Translations under genes and position numbers: made by a program
NCBI GenBank assembly: GCA_002069785.1
Contig: MWCA01000007.1
Coordinates: forward strand, 1 to 64,000
From: Lentisphaerae bacterium ADurb.Bin242
GTDB taxonomy: Bacteria; Verrucomicrobiota; Lentisphaeria; Victivallales; UBA1829
Length of the DNA stretch: 64,000 nucleotides
Direction of reading: 5' to 3'
Notes under the pieces: model-generated
Told to the model about the DNA's origin: nothing
Databases searched by the model: none
The model's input: the letters and a program-made list of their open reading frames with translations, nothing else
Shown: positions 17,605 through 26,858 of the stretch, piece after piece
Layout: every line of letters begins with the position of its first letter
Numbering within the stretch: position 1 is the stretch's first letter

Positions 17605-18075
17605 ATGTTTATCCCGACCATCGCCTGTTACGGTTGCAGCCTCACCCCGCTGCCCTGGAAACTCCAGTTTGTGAATCCGGACCATGTGTATCTCGCATGG
17701 GCAATTGTCCTGTTCGCCGTATTCCTCATATTCCTTCCTTTTCTGAAAGGCTACCGGCTGGGAGGCCATGTGCCCTACTCTCTGACCAGACACATCATCC
17801 TCACACTCGTTCTGATGCTGCTTCCGATCGGATTTTTCATCCTGTCGCCGTATCCGCTCAGCTTCGGAGGATCGCTTCTGGATTTGTTCTATCTGCCGTT
17901 TTATACACTGATCGGTATTTTGTCTTCCGCCCTTTCCTTCGAACTGCCCAAAATCCTTGGGCTTCTGGCGGGCTTTCTCGTATACCTGTTCTATTGTATG
18001 GTTGTGGCATGGATCATGCTCAAGGTGGACCGCTGGCTGTACAAAAAGCAGAGCACCGTCGATCCGGGGATATAG
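17605..18075 (+). CDS. Four-helix membrane protein, paralogue A of a tandem pair
   Basis: A 156-aa integral membrane protein of unknown function, with about four hydrophobic helices. It shares with the next gene an LPW-x-FQF-like N-terminal segment (LPWKLQFV), PFLKGYRLGGHVPYS, a RHI...LMLLP stretch, an FYC..VAWI helix and an identical STVDPGI C-terminus. The strong SD AAAGGAGG fixes the start. No catalytic motif is visible. Confidence 0.82.
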   Translation: MFIPTIACYGCSLTPLPWKLQFVNPDHVYLAWAIVLFAVFLIFLPFLKGYRLGGHVPYSLTRHIILTLVLMLLPIGFFILSPYPLSFGGSLLDLFYLPFYTLIGILSSALSFELPKILGLLAGFLVYLFYCMVVAWIMLKVDRWLYKKQSTVDPGI

Positions 18076-18150
18076 TAAGGCACACCCGAAAACCGGCAAT
18101 CAGCGGATCAGGAGATACTCATGAACCCTGTCTTCCAAATGAGCTGAAAA

Positions 18151-18624
18151 ATGATCTGGCTTACCCATGCCCACCCCGGACATTCGGTTATTCTTTTGCC
18201 GTGGGAGTTTCAGTTTGCTTCCGACGGAGCCCTCTGGATTGTCTTGGGAATTGCCGTCTTTACCATCCTCGCGGCCTGCCTTCCGTTTCTGGCCGGATAC
18301 CGGCTTGGGGAACGGGTTCCCTATTCCCCGATCCGGCACATTGAATATACGCTGCTGGTCATGCTGCTTCCCTTCGGAATCCTGGTTTTATCATCGTCCG
18401 GTTCCATGAACTTCGGACTCTCTTTGACGCTTCTGCTCTATCTGCCGGCAATCCTCATGATCGAAGCCGTAATTGCGCTTTTTTCTTCCCGGGGAGAATG
18501 GTTTCTTATTTTAACCGTGCTTCCTGCTTATTTCTTCTATTGCACGGTCATCGCCTGGATATTGCTCCTCCTCGACCGCCGGCTGTACAAGACGCAAAGC
18601 ACCGTCGATCCGGGAATCCAATAA
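18151..18624 (+). CDS. Four-helix membrane protein, paralogue B of a tandem pair
   Basis: A 157-aa membrane protein clearly homologous to its upstream neighbour: LLPWEFQFAS, PFLAGYRLGERVPYSPIRHIE, LLVMLLPFG, FYCTVIAWILLLLDRRLYKTQ and the STVDPGIQ end. It begins 75 bp after the first gene and has only a weak SD. The pair arose by tandem duplication; the function is unknown. Confidence 0.82.
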   Translation: MIWLTHAHPGHSVILLPWEFQFASDGALWIVLGIAVFTILAACLPFLAGYRLGERVPYSPIRHIEYTLLVMLLPFGILVLSSSGSMNFGLSLTLLLYLPAILMIEAVIALFSSRGEWFLILTVLPAYFFYCTVIAWILLLLDRRLYKTQSTVDPGIQ

Positions 18625-18644
18625 AAAGCAAACGGAAAAAGTGA

Positions 18645-19481
18645 TCAGCGGACGAAGGAATAAAGGAGGCGGATTTCTTCCGGCCAGCGGGTTTCGTCGA
18701 TGGTCTCCAGCACCATCGGGATGTCGTCCAGATGCGGATCGTTCATGATCCGCCGGAAGACTTCCAGGCCCAGTTCACCCTCGCCGATGCTCTGGTGACG
18801 GTCGAGGCGTCCGTTCAGGACGCTCTTGGTATCGTTCAGGTGCATTCCGCGGAGGTAGCGGAAACCGATCAGGGAGTCGAACCGCTTCATCACGGCGTCA
18901 TAGGAGTCCTTGATATCGTATCCGGCGGCGAACGCGTGACAGGTATCCAGACAGATTCCAACCCGGGAATGGTCGCGGATCAGTTCGAGCAGACGCGCCA
19001 GCTCCTCGAAGGAAGCCCCCAGGTTGCTGCCCTGTCCGGCCGTGTTTTCGATCACCGCGCAGACATTCTCCGTCTCGTCCAGCGCCCGGTTCACGCACCC
19101 GGCGATCAGCTTCAGGCAGTCGTCCGGCGGGATCAGCTTGAGATGGCTTCCGGGATGGAAGTTCAGACAGCACAATCCCAGCTGCATACAGCGCTCCATC
19201 TCATCCTTGAACGCCCGGTACGAGCCTTCCCGCTTTTCGGGATCGGGATTGCCGAGGTTGATCAGATAGCCGTCGTGTGGGAGGATATACTTCGGCGGAA
19301 AGCCATGCTCTTTGCAGTTTTTTCGAAAGGCGGCGATGGATTCCGCGGTCAGCGGCGGAGCGCTCCACTGGCGCTGGTTCTTCATGAACATACCGAAGGC
19401 TTTCGCCCCGATCGCGGCCGCGTTGAGCGGCGCGTTCTCCACGCCTCCGGCGATAGACACATGAGCTCCGACGTATTTCAT
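18645..19481 (-). CDS. nfo: Endonuclease IV (AP endonuclease)
   Basis: Endonuclease IV incises DNA 5' to abasic sites in base-excision repair. The 278-aa TIM-barrel protein begins MKYVGAHVSIAGG and holds the zinc-ligand motifs NFHPGSHL, IENTAGQG, GICLDTCHAFAAGYD, MHLNDTKS and RHQSIGEGELG. Length matches the family. The start at 19481 follows a purine-rich SD; the longer upstream frame is not coding. Confidence 0.96.
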   Translation of the reverse strand: MKYVGAHVSIAGGVENAPLNAAAIGAKAFGMFMKNQRQWSAPPLTAESIAAFRKNCKEHGFPPKYILPHDGYLINLGNPDPEKREGSYRAFKDEMERCMQLGLCCLNFHPGSHLKLIPPDDCLKLIAGCVNRALDETENVCAVIENTAGQGSNLGASFEELARLLELIRDHSRVGICLDTCHAFAAGYDIKDSYDAVMKRFDSLIGFRYLRGMHLNDTKSVLNGRLDRHQSIGEGELGLEVFRRIMNDPHLDDIPMVLETIDETRWPEEIRLLYSFVR

Positions 19482-19527
19482 GATCCTGCCCCCTTTCCGT
19501 TGAAACGGATTGCGAAAAAAAACGGGT

Positions 19528-20328
19528 TCAGCGGTAACGGTAGGTCTGCTGAACTTTCGGCACCTTGATTTCCTCCAGTCCGAGGGCGTACCACATCTCC
19601 CCCAGATCGGCGTTGGAAAAGCTCTTGACCTTGTTGTTGGCAAGCGCCTCCCAGTTGTGGAGAATGACCTCGTTGTCGGTCTTTTTCTTGGCGTCGGCCA
19701 GCAGTTTGAAAGCTTCGTCGGTACGGTTCTGCTTCACGAGGATCCACGCATACAGGGAATACGGAAGGACGCAGGCGGGTTCCTTGAGCTTCCGGCATTT
19801 CTTCTTGAAAAATTTATCGATTCCGTCCTGGTTGAGCATATGCATGCGGGCCATTTTCATGCAGATCGCCTGGACGTCGAAAAGCAGACACTTCGGCAGG
19901 AGGGCGTCCACCTTGTCGAATTCACGGAGCTGGTAGTAAAACGCCATCTTCATGGTGTTGACCTGACGGTCCAGCAGGAAGCTCCAGCGGTAAACCGGGG
20001 TAAAGAGTTCGCAGGCTTCCAGCGCCTGGCGGATTCCGGCGTTCTGCTCCTTTTCGAGCGCCTGCATCATGGTCTTCGGACTGCCGGCCGGTTTGCGCAT
20101 GAACTGGTTCTGCTTCAAGGTGAGCTTCTTCTGAACCTCCTGCATGACGTTCTGAATCGCGGCGTTGATCTTTTTGATCCGGATGCGGATGACCTGGGAG
20201 ATGATGATGACAACGGCGAGCATCACGAACATTCCGATGGCGATGCTCCAGCCCCGGGGGACTCCGCAGAGGGCGGCAATCCCTCCGGCCGCGCCTCCGG
20301 CGAGAACGGCAATCAGCAGAGAATACAT
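19528..20328 (-). CDS. Membrane-anchored helical-repeat protein of unknown function
   Basis: A 266-aa protein with two N-terminal membrane helices (about residues 2-22, glycine-rich, and 27-46) and a long cytoplasmic helical region. The latter has repeat-like segments (FYYQLREFDKVDALL, AICMKMARMHML, YSLYAWILVKQNRTDEAFKLL) resembling tetratricopeptide repeats. The end contains NWEALANNKVKSFSNADLGEMWYALGL. It may be a scaffold, but no function can be assigned. It lies between nfo and the HAD gene on the same strand. Confidence 0.8.
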   Translation of the reverse strand: MYSLLIAVLAGGAAGGIAALCGVPRGWSIAIGMFVMLAVVIIISQVIRIRIKKINAAIQNVMQEVQKKLTLKQNQFMRKPAGSPKTMMQALEKEQNAGIRQALEACELFTPVYRWSFLLDRQVNTMKMAFYYQLREFDKVDALLPKCLLFDVQAICMKMARMHMLNQDGIDKFFKKKCRKLKEPACVLPYSLYAWILVKQNRTDEAFKLLADAKKKTDNEVILHNWEALANNKVKSFSNADLGEMWYALGLEEIKVPKVQQTYRYR

Positions 20329-20408
20329 ATTCCGACTATCCTTGTATACGGGTTGATCTTCCAGACACACAATGCGATTTTGTCAATATACCATCAAAAG
20401 CGGGAGAA

Positions 20409-20981
20409 TCAACGGGGACATCCGAAAAATCGGGCAAAATCTTCCGTGGAACGGAAGTGTACGGCGTTCCAGCCGAGCTTGCGGGCGCCCTCGAGGTTGA
20501 CAAGCCGGTCGTCGAAGTAGACCTCCGGGACTCCGTAGCGGCGCTCGAACTCCCGGTAGATCCGCTCGTCCGGCTTCATCGCGCCTACCTCGAAGCTGAA
20601 CACTCCGCCGAGGGCGAGATGGCAGAAGTCGTTCCGGCGGAAGAACTCGCGGATGTGGATCGAAGAGGTGTCGGAAAGATACGCGAAGGAATAGCCCCGT
20701 TCCATCACCGCACGGACGGCGTCCGCCATGCCGGGAATCGAAGGTCCGATGCAGAGATTCCAGAGTCCGACCAGTTCGGCGCGGGAGAATTTCCCGTCCG
20801 TGAAAGCGTCAAACTCGTCCAGGAACTCCTCTTCGGAGATCCGGCCGGACTCCAGCAGACGGCATTTCTCCAGGAATCCGGGAACGGGGGCGCGGTTCAA
20901 ACGGGCGATCAGGCGCTCCGGATGAATGGAGCAGCAGACTCCGCCGACGTCCAGCGCGATGATTTTGCGGTCCGGGCTCAT
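20409..20981 (-). CDS. HAD-superfamily phosphatase (YihX-like)
   Basis: A 190-aa haloacid-dehalogenase-like hydrolase. The catalytic loop is IALDVGGVCCS (nucleophile Asp; the usual second Asp is Gly, as in the YihX-type branch). Motif II is YLSDTSS, the conserved Lys is in GAMKPDERIY, and the acidic motif is YFDDRLVNLEGARKLGW. The likely substrate is a sugar phosphate or nucleotide, but specificity is unknown. Its start shares one base with the prfB stop, so the two are translationally coupled. Confidence 0.85.
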   Translation of the reverse strand: MSPDRKIIALDVGGVCCSIHPERLIARLNRAPVPGFLEKCRLLESGRISEEEFLDEFDAFTDGKFSRAELVGLWNLCIGPSIPGMADAVRAVMERGYSFAYLSDTSSIHIREFFRRNDFCHLALGGVFSFEVGAMKPDERIYREFERRYGVPEVYFDDRLVNLEGARKLGWNAVHFRSTEDFARFFGCPR

Positions 20982-22084
20982 TATTTTTTCGAGTTCGAGG
21001 AGTGGCGGAGCCAGGCTTCCACGAAGGGATCAAGATCGCCGTCGAGCACCGCGTTGACGTTGCCGGTTTCATAGTCGGTGCGGAGGTCTTTGACCATCTG
21101 ATACGGCTGCAGGACATAGGAACGGATCTGACTGCCGAAGCCGATCTCGGACTTCTCGCCGGAAATGTCGGCAGCCTCCTTCTTGCGCTGTTCCTCGGCG
21201 CGTTCATACAGGCGCGCCTGGAGCATGCGCATGGCCATGGCGCGGTTCTTGTGCTGGGAGCGCTCCACCTGGCAGGCGACCACGATGCCGGTGGGAATGT
21301 GGGTGACCCGGACGGCGCTGTCGGTCCGGTTGACGTACTGCCCGCCCGCGCCGCTGGCGCGGTAGGTGTCGATCTTCAGGTCCTTCTCGTCGATCTCGAT
21401 GTCGAGGTCCTCGGTCAGCTCGGGGAAGGCGTCCGCGGAAGCGAAGGAGGTATGACGCCGCGCATTGCTGTCGAACGGGGAGATGCGGACCAGCCGGTGG
21501 ATGCCGCGTTCCGCCCGGAGATAGCCGTAGGCGAATTCGCCTTCCACGCGGAGGGTCACGCTTTTGATGCCGGCTTCTTCGCCGGGCTGCATGTCGATGA
21601 TCTCATCCTTGAAGCCGCGGCGCTCGAACCAGCGGCGGTACATACGCATCAGGATGCTGGCCCAGTCGCAGGATTCGGTGCCGCCGGCGCCGGCGTGGAT
21701 GAAGAAGAAACAGTTGTTGCGGTCGAACTTGCCGGACAGGAAGCTGACCAGTTCGAGTTTGTCCAGAGACTTGGAAAGGGAAGCCCAGGCGGTGTCCGCC
21801 TCGGCAAGGAAACTTTCATCTTCGAGGGCGAGTTCGGCAGTGGCGTGGAAGTCCCCGACGGCAGTCAGGAGCTTGAAATAGGGTTCGGTGGCGTTTTTAC
21901 AGGCGCTGAGGCGCTGCACGGTCTCCTGCGCCTTTTCCTTGTTGTCCCAGAAATCCGGCCGGGACATTGTTTTTTCGATCTCCGCCATTTCCTGTTTGTA
22001 TTTTTCGATCTTCAGAAAATCATAAAGATGGGCCAGTCTTGTATCCGCGTTTTGTTCGCAAGCCTTGATTTCTTCAATAAGCAT
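20981..22084 (-). CDS. prfB: Peptide chain release factor 2
   Basis: RF2 recognises UGA and UAA stop codons. The 367-aa protein has the anticodon-like SPF motif (ISPFDSNARRHTS) and the catalytic GAGGQYVNRTDSAVR loop. The N-terminal helical domain is continuous in one frame: the place where many bacteria carry the programmed +1 frameshift (CTTTGA) reads through as HLYDFLKIEKY, so the autoregulatory frameshift is absent. The ATG at 22084 is preceded by GAGA. Confidence 0.95.
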   Translation of the reverse strand: MLIEEIKACEQNADTRLAHLYDFLKIEKYKQEMAEIEKTMSRPDFWDNKEKAQETVQRLSACKNATEPYFKLLTAVGDFHATAELALEDESFLAEADTAWASLSKSLDKLELVSFLSGKFDRNNCFFFIHAGAGGTESCDWASILMRMYRRWFERRGFKDEIIDMQPGEEAGIKSVTLRVEGEFAYGYLRAERGIHRLVRISPFDSNARRHTSFASADAFPELTEDLDIEIDEKDLKIDTYRASGAGGQYVNRTDSAVRVTHIPTGIVVACQVERSQHKNRAMAMRMLQARLYERAEEQRKKEAADISGEKSEIGFGSQIRSYVLQPYQMVKDLRTDYETGNVNAVLDGDLDPFVEAWLRHSSNSKK

Positions 22085-22106
22085 GATATTTTCTCAATCC
22101 GGTGCG

Positions 22107-22135
22107 TTGTTTTCGTGTCGAATGCGTGATATATT
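22107..22135 (+). promoter_or_regulatory. Promoter of the M42 peptidase-holA operon
   Basis: TTGTTT (22107-22112), 17-bp spacer, TATATT (22130-22135), about 54 bp before the ATG at 22189, which has AGGAG eight bases upstream. Confidence 0.5.
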
Positions 22136-22188
22136 TCCTATTAACATTAGTTTCTCTTTATGAAAATTCAAGTATGAGGAGTTAAAAT

Positions 22189-23262
22189 ATGCTTTCAAAA
22201 ACAAGCCTCGACTTCCTCGAGCGCTTCCTGAAAAGTTCCGGTCCCTCCGGGTTCGAGTTCGAGCCGGCGGCACTCTACCGCGAATACGCCGCCTCCTTCG
22301 CGGACAGCGTTTCCACCGACGTCACGGGCAACACCATCGCCTGCCTGAATCCGAAGGCAAAATTCAAAGTCATGCTCGCCGGACACTACGACGAGATCGG
22401 ATTCCAGGTGGTGTACATCGACGACGACGGCTTCCTCACCTTCCGGCAGGTCGGAGGAATCGACAGGCTCACCCTCCCCGGCATCGAGGTGGACATCCTC
22501 TCCGGCGACGGCCGGAAAGTGCCGGGCGTCATCGGGCGCAAGCCGATCCATCTCCAGACGCAGAAGGAACGCGACACGCCTCCCGAAATCAAGGACCTCT
22601 GGATTGATATCGGCTCCGAAAGCAAGGACGAAACCTTGAAAAAGGTCCGGGTCGGCGACCCGATCGCCTTCCGCGTCAATTACCGGCGCATGGGAAACCG
22701 GATCATGTCCAAGGGACTTGACGACAAGATCGGCGCCTTCGTGGCGATCGAAGCCCTGAAGCTCCTCGCCAGACGCAAAATCAAGGTCGGCGTCTACGCG
22801 GTCGGAACCGTTCAGGAGGAGCTCGGGCTGCGCGGCGCCCAGACCAGCGCCTTCGAGATCGCCCCGGACGCCGCCATCTGCGTGGACGTCGGATTCGCCA
22901 CAGATGCGGCCGGCGTGGAAAAGAAGACCTGGGGCGACGTCAAGCTCGGCGGCGGCCCCATCCTTTCCCGCAACGGGGACAACAATCCCGTGATGACCCG
23001 CATCCTGTCCGAAACGGCCGCGAAACACAAGATCTCCTGTCAGATCGACTGCGGTCACCGCGCCAGCGGAGGAACCGACACCGCCGAAGTGCAGCTCACC
23101 CGGTCCGGGGTCGCCACCGCGCTGGTCAGCATTCCGAACCGGTATATGCACACCCCCGTGGAAATCTGCGATATCCGCGACGTCGAAGGCGCCGTCGAAC
23201 TGATCGCCGAAACCATCGCGTCGTTCACCGGAAAAGAAAAATTCATCCCCGGCATCAACTGA
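22189..23262 (+). CDS. M42-family metalloaminopeptidase
   Basis: A 357-aa cytoplasmic dizinc aminopeptidase of the M42 (glutamyl/tetrahedral aminopeptidase) family. Metal ligands appear in AGHYDEIG (His), GLDDKIGAF (bridging Asp), VQEELGLRGA (catalytic Glu and ligand Glu), CVDVGFATD (Asp) and NRYMHTPVE (His). The family forms large self-compartmentalised dodecamers that trim peptides. It is the first gene of a five-gene plus-strand operon. Confidence 0.93.
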   Translation: MLSKTSLDFLERFLKSSGPSGFEFEPAALYREYAASFADSVSTDVTGNTIACLNPKAKFKVMLAGHYDEIGFQVVYIDDDGFLTFRQVGGIDRLTLPGIEVDILSGDGRKVPGVIGRKPIHLQTQKERDTPPEIKDLWIDIGSESKDETLKKVRVGDPIAFRVNYRRMGNRIMSKGLDDKIGAFVAIEALKLLARRKIKVGVYAVGTVQEELGLRGAQTSAFEIAPDAAICVDVGFATDAAGVEKKTWGDVKLGGGPILSRNGDNNPVMTRILSETAAKHKISCQIDCGHRASGGTDTAEVQLTRSGVATALVSIPNRYMHTPVEICDIRDVEGAVELIAETIASFTGKEKFIPGIN

Positions 23263-23277
23263 CAAAGGCAAAGCTCC

Positions 23278-24393
23278 ATGGGCAAACTCTTCCTCATCTC
23301 CGGCAATGAAGACTTCACCGTCAAGGAACGCGCTTACGAGCTGATCGTCTCCCTTTGCGGCGAAAAGCCCGAGGACAATACCGCGCTGGAAATCATTCGC
23401 GGCGACGACGACACTGAAAAGTTCGGTCCCGTCCTCGAAAAATTCATTTCCGCGCTGGAAACCCCCCCTTTCCTCTCCCCGGAGAAATTCGTCTGGCTCA
23501 AGCATTTCAACAAGTTCGAGGACGCCTTCGCGGAAAACTCCGCCAAAAAACAGAAAAGCCGCATCGACCTCCTCTGCGATTTCCTCAAGGAGGAACTCCC
23601 CCCGGAGCTGACCGTCATCATCGACGGCACCGGGCTTGACCGCCGCAAGGCGTTCTTCAAGCTCTGCGAGAAGGTCTGCGCGGCCACCGGAGGCGCGCTG
23701 GAATGGTATGAAAAAGCAGACCCGAAAGCCCGGGGATACATGCAGCAGCTCCACCGCCGCATCCGCGAGATGATGAGCCAGTATTCCAAGCGGATCGACG
23801 AGCAGGGCGCGGCTTTCCTGGCGGAAACCATCGGCGGCGACGCCGCCCGCCTGAAAAACGAAGTCGAGAAGCTGGTCTCCTACGCCGGGGAGGAAAATCA
23901 GGTCACCCTGGAAGACTGCCTGGCCATCTGCAGCAAAAGCACGGAAACGGTCTCGTGGGAATTTTCCGCCGCGCTGGCCTCGAAAAACGCCGCAAAAGCC
24001 ATCGGAATGATCCCGGGCATCCTCGAAACCCTGGAACAGGAGCGCGGCTCCTCCTCCCGCGCCGAACTGGCGCTCATCGCGGCCACCCACTCCGAATTCA
24101 AGAACCTTCTCATGGCCAAATGCGAAACGGAACGGTACTCCATTCCCGTCCGGGCCGGCGCCGATTATTTCTACAGTCTCTTCGATTCCCGGAAGGGCGC
24201 GGACGACAACAGCGTTTTTTTCTCGCTTCATCCCTTCCGCGCATTCAAAATCTGGGAAAACGCCGTCCGTTTCACCGACGAGGAAATTGCCCGCGCCTTC
24301 GAGGCGATCTTCCACGCAAATAAACTCATGGTGACCGGAGGGGATATGCGTCTCGCTCTGGAAAACCTGGTCATCAAAATAGCCGGAACCTGA
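23278..24393 (+). CDS. holA: DNA polymerase III subunit delta
   Basis: The 371-aa delta subunit of the clamp loader. The sequence has the N-terminal GNEDFTVKERAYELI in place of the usual G-x-E-x-x-L loop, the DFLKEELPPELTVIIDG segment, FLAETIGGDAARLKNEVEKLVSYAG, and a C-terminal collar domain ending ANKLMVTGGDMRLALENLVIKIA. It is divergent, like most HolA proteins. It lies 15 nt downstream of the M42 gene and 13 nt before the PdxB-DUF2062 gene. Confidence 0.88.
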   Translation: MGKLFLISGNEDFTVKERAYELIVSLCGEKPEDNTALEIIRGDDDTEKFGPVLEKFISALETPPFLSPEKFVWLKHFNKFEDAFAENSAKKQKSRIDLLCDFLKEELPPELTVIIDGTGLDRRKAFFKLCEKVCAATGGALEWYEKADPKARGYMQQLHRRIREMMSQYSKRIDEQGAAFLAETIGGDAARLKNEVEKLVSYAGEENQVTLEDCLAICSKSTETVSWEFSAALASKNAAKAIGMIPGILETLEQERGSSSRAELALIAATHSEFKNLLMAKCETERYSIPVRAGADYFYSLFDSRKGADDNSVFFSLHPFRAFKIWENAVRFTDEEIARAFEAIFHANKLMVTGGDMRLALENLVIKIAGT

Positions 24394-24406
24394 AAGGATT
24401 TGGATT

Positions 24407-26110
24407 ATGCTCCATGTGGTCGCGGATGATAAAATCCCGTTTTTGAAGGGCGTGCTCGAACCGTTTGCGGAGGTGCGTTATCTGCCGGGCTCGAAGATCG
24501 CCCGCGCCGATCTCGTGAACGCCGACGCCCTGCTCACGAGGACCCGTACGAAGTGCAATGCGGAACTTCTCGACGGCACTTCCGTCAAGTTCATCGCCAG
24601 CGCCACGATCGGGTACGACCACATCGACACGGACTACTGCCGGTCCCGCGGCATTTTCTGGACCAATGCGCCCGGCTGCAACTCCTCGTCGGTGGCCCAG
24701 TACATCACGTCGCTTCTCCTCTGCCTCTCGGTCCGGACGAAACAGCCGCTCGCCGGCGCGACCCTCGGGGTCGTCGGCGTCGGCAACGTCGGATCGAAAG
24801 TCGCCCGCAACGCCCGCCTGCTGGGGATGAACGTCCTGCTCAACGACCCGCCCCGGGCCCGCGCGGAAGGCCCGGAACAGTTCGTCTCCATCGAGGCCAT
24901 CCGGAAGGAGGCCGACTTCATCACCTTTCACGTGCCCCTGATCCGGAACGGCCCGGACGCCACTTTTCACTATGCGGATGAAGCATTTTTCAACAGTCTT
25001 GCAAGAAAACCGTTCGTGATCAACTCCTCCCGCGGGGAAGTCGCGGACAACGCGGCGCTCCGGCACGCACTGGAAAACGGACAGCTTGCCGGCGCCGCTC
25101 TCGACGTATGGGAAAATGAACCGGACATCGACCTCGATCTCATGGCAAAGCTGGATTTCGCCACACCCCACATCGCGGGATATTCCTCGGACGGCAAGGC
25201 CAACGGGACCGCCATGAGCCTCCTGGCCCTGGCAAAGTTCTTTTCCTTGAAGCTCGACGCATCGGCTCTTCTCTCGCCTCCGGCTCCCCCCGGTCCGCTG
25301 ATCGGACTGGACGCCAAAGCGGGCGAACCCCGGGAAGAGCTTCTCTGGCGGGCCGTCGCCGCCGCCTACGACATCCGGGAGGATGACCGCCGTCTCCGCG
25401 CCGCACCCGCCGAATTCGAAAAACAGCGGGGCGCGTATCCCCTGCGCCGGGAATTTCCGGCCTATACCGTCTCCGCCGCGCCGCCCTCTCTGGAAAACAT
25501 TTTCCGGGGCCTGGGTTTTTCCATCCGGAAGGAGGGACGGATCCTGCCTGAAAAAGAAACATTCCGTGCAAAAGCCCGGCGGGTAATCCTGTATTACTAC
25601 AACAAGGCGATGCGGGAAAAAGGTTCCCCGGAGTATATTGCGCGCGGGTGGGCGCTCGGGTTCTTCGTCGGTCTTGCGTTTCCCGTGGGCTGTCAGCTGG
25701 TGGTGGCCATTCCGCTCGCTTTTGTTGTCAAAGGCTCCAAGATGGGGGCGGTCCTCGGGACATTCAATTCCAACAATTTCACCCTGATCTTCATTTATCC
25801 GTTCCAATGCTGGCTCGGGAACCTGATCCTGGGCGGAAACCTGACGATCGCCGAGATCACCAAAGTGCTGGAAGGGGTCATCCGGGACCAGGACTTCCAC
25901 GCCCTTTTCAGTCTGGGCCTGGAAACTCTCTTCTCGTTCCTGCTCGGCGGCCTGATCCTGGGACTTGTTTCCATTCCGCCCTGTTATTATTTAGTAAAAT
26001 TCATGGTCATCCGATACCGGGCCAGAAAAGAAAAAATCCGAAAGGCGAAAGAAGCACTCAGGCAGAAAGCACAACCGGAGCAAAGTCATGAAACTGCAGG
26101 AAATCACTGA
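24407..26110 (+). CDS. Erythronate-4-phosphate dehydrogenase fused to a DUF2062 membrane domain
   Basis: One continuous 567-aa frame. Residues 1 to about 365 are PdxB-like (pyridoxal-5'-phosphate synthesis): GYDHIDTDYC, the NAD loop LGVVGVGNVGSKVA, NSSRGEVADNAALRHAL, LDVWENEPDIDLDL and TPHIAGYSSDGKANGT, which is characteristic of PdxB. Residues about 386-540 form a DUF2062 domain: SPEYIARGWALGFFVG, FPVGCQLVVAIPLAF, GTFNSNNFT and several hydrophobic helices, followed by a basic tail. DUF2062 proteins are normally separate small membrane proteins. There is no stop or frameshift between the parts. The fusion would anchor the enzyme at the membrane. Confidence 0.88.
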   Translation: MLHVVADDKIPFLKGVLEPFAEVRYLPGSKIARADLVNADALLTRTRTKCNAELLDGTSVKFIASATIGYDHIDTDYCRSRGIFWTNAPGCNSSSVAQYITSLLLCLSVRTKQPLAGATLGVVGVGNVGSKVARNARLLGMNVLLNDPPRARAEGPEQFVSIEAIRKEADFITFHVPLIRNGPDATFHYADEAFFNSLARKPFVINSSRGEVADNAALRHALENGQLAGAALDVWENEPDIDLDLMAKLDFATPHIAGYSSDGKANGTAMSLLALAKFFSLKLDASALLSPPAPPGPLIGLDAKAGEPREELLWRAVAAAYDIREDDRRLRAAPAEFEKQRGAYPLRREFPAYTVSAAPPSLENIFRGLGFSIRKEGRILPEKETFRAKARRVILYYYNKAMREKGSPEYIARGWALGFFVGLAFPVGCQLVVAIPLAFVVKGSKMGAVLGTFNSNNFTLIFIYPFQCWLGNLILGGNLTIAEITKVLEGVIRDQDFHALFSLGLETLFSFLLGGLILGLVSIPPCYYLVKFMVIRYRARKEKIRKAKEALRQKAQPEQSHETAGNH

Positions 26111-26858
26111 CGTCGAAGAAGAGTCACAGCTCGTCGGGGAAAGAATTACCGAACTGGAAAGCCTCATCGCGGAAGCCGAGCAGCTCCGCCGGAAACAGTT
26201 CTTCATTTCCAGCGCGTCGCTGCTTCTCATGCTCATCATCCTGACTGCCTTCATCATCGGACTGGCCAGCTACTTCAAAAACTATCCGAAAAGAACCCTG
26301 ATGCTGGAAGTCCTGCGCAACTCGCGCTACGCGCTTTCCAATCCCTATCTGCTGGAAATGCGCCACGGCCTGGACCGGAAAATCGTTCCCCTCTTCGCCG
26401 ACGAATTCAAGAAAAATCTCCAGAAGGAGCTTTCTCTGCTGAAACAGGAGATCCGGATGGAGGCCAGGTCCACCGTCCACTATGCGCAGCACAACCTGCG
26501 CCAGAATTTCCGCACCCGGATCCGCACCCTCCTGGAAGAAAACACGCAGGACCGCCTCGAAAAAGGAAATCTCACCCCCGACAAAAACCAGGAGTCTCTG
26601 TTGAAACAGATGAACGACAAGCTGGCCGACCGGATCACCGATTCGGTCTTCTCCGTCATCATGCCCACCCCGGAGAAACTGTATGCCCTCCACGAGGAGC
26701 TGGAATTCCTGCGGAACAGCCGGGACTATATGGACCTTTCCACCGAACCCAGGGACTTCATTGAAAGCCGTCTCATCGAAGACACGCTCGAAACCATCAT
26801 CTACTCGCTCAACGAAAGCAAGGGCCTTGTCCCCGCCAACCGAGGAGTGCTGCCATGA
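26088..26858 (+). CDS. Single-pass membrane protein with coiled-coil flanks, unknown function
   Basis: A 256-aa protein. Residues 1-36 form an acidic helix, about 40-62 a membrane helix, and the rest is charged and helical (KKNLQKELSLLKQEIRMEAR and RTRIRTLLEENTQDRLEK). It overlaps the PdxB-DUF2062 gene by 23 bp and the next gene by 4 bp (ATGA). Its neighbour has the same architecture, so the two may form a hetero-oligomer. No family recognised. Confidence 0.82.
   Translation: MKLQEITDVEEESQLVGERITELESLIAEAEQLRRKQFFISSASLLLMLIILTAFIIGLASYFKNYPKRTLMLEVLRNSRYALSNPYLLEMRHGLDRKIVPLFADEFKKNLQKELSLLKQEIRMEARSTVHYAQHNLRQNFRTRIRTLLEENTQDRLEKGNLTPDKNQESLLKQMNDKLADRITDSVFSVIMPTPEKLYALHEELEFLRNSRDYMDLSTEPRDFIESRLIEDTLETIIYSLNESKGLVPANRGVLP

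Noticed and set aside
20981..22084. Programmed +1 frameshift in prfB
   Set aside because: The frame is continuous through the usual site and no CTTTGA is present.
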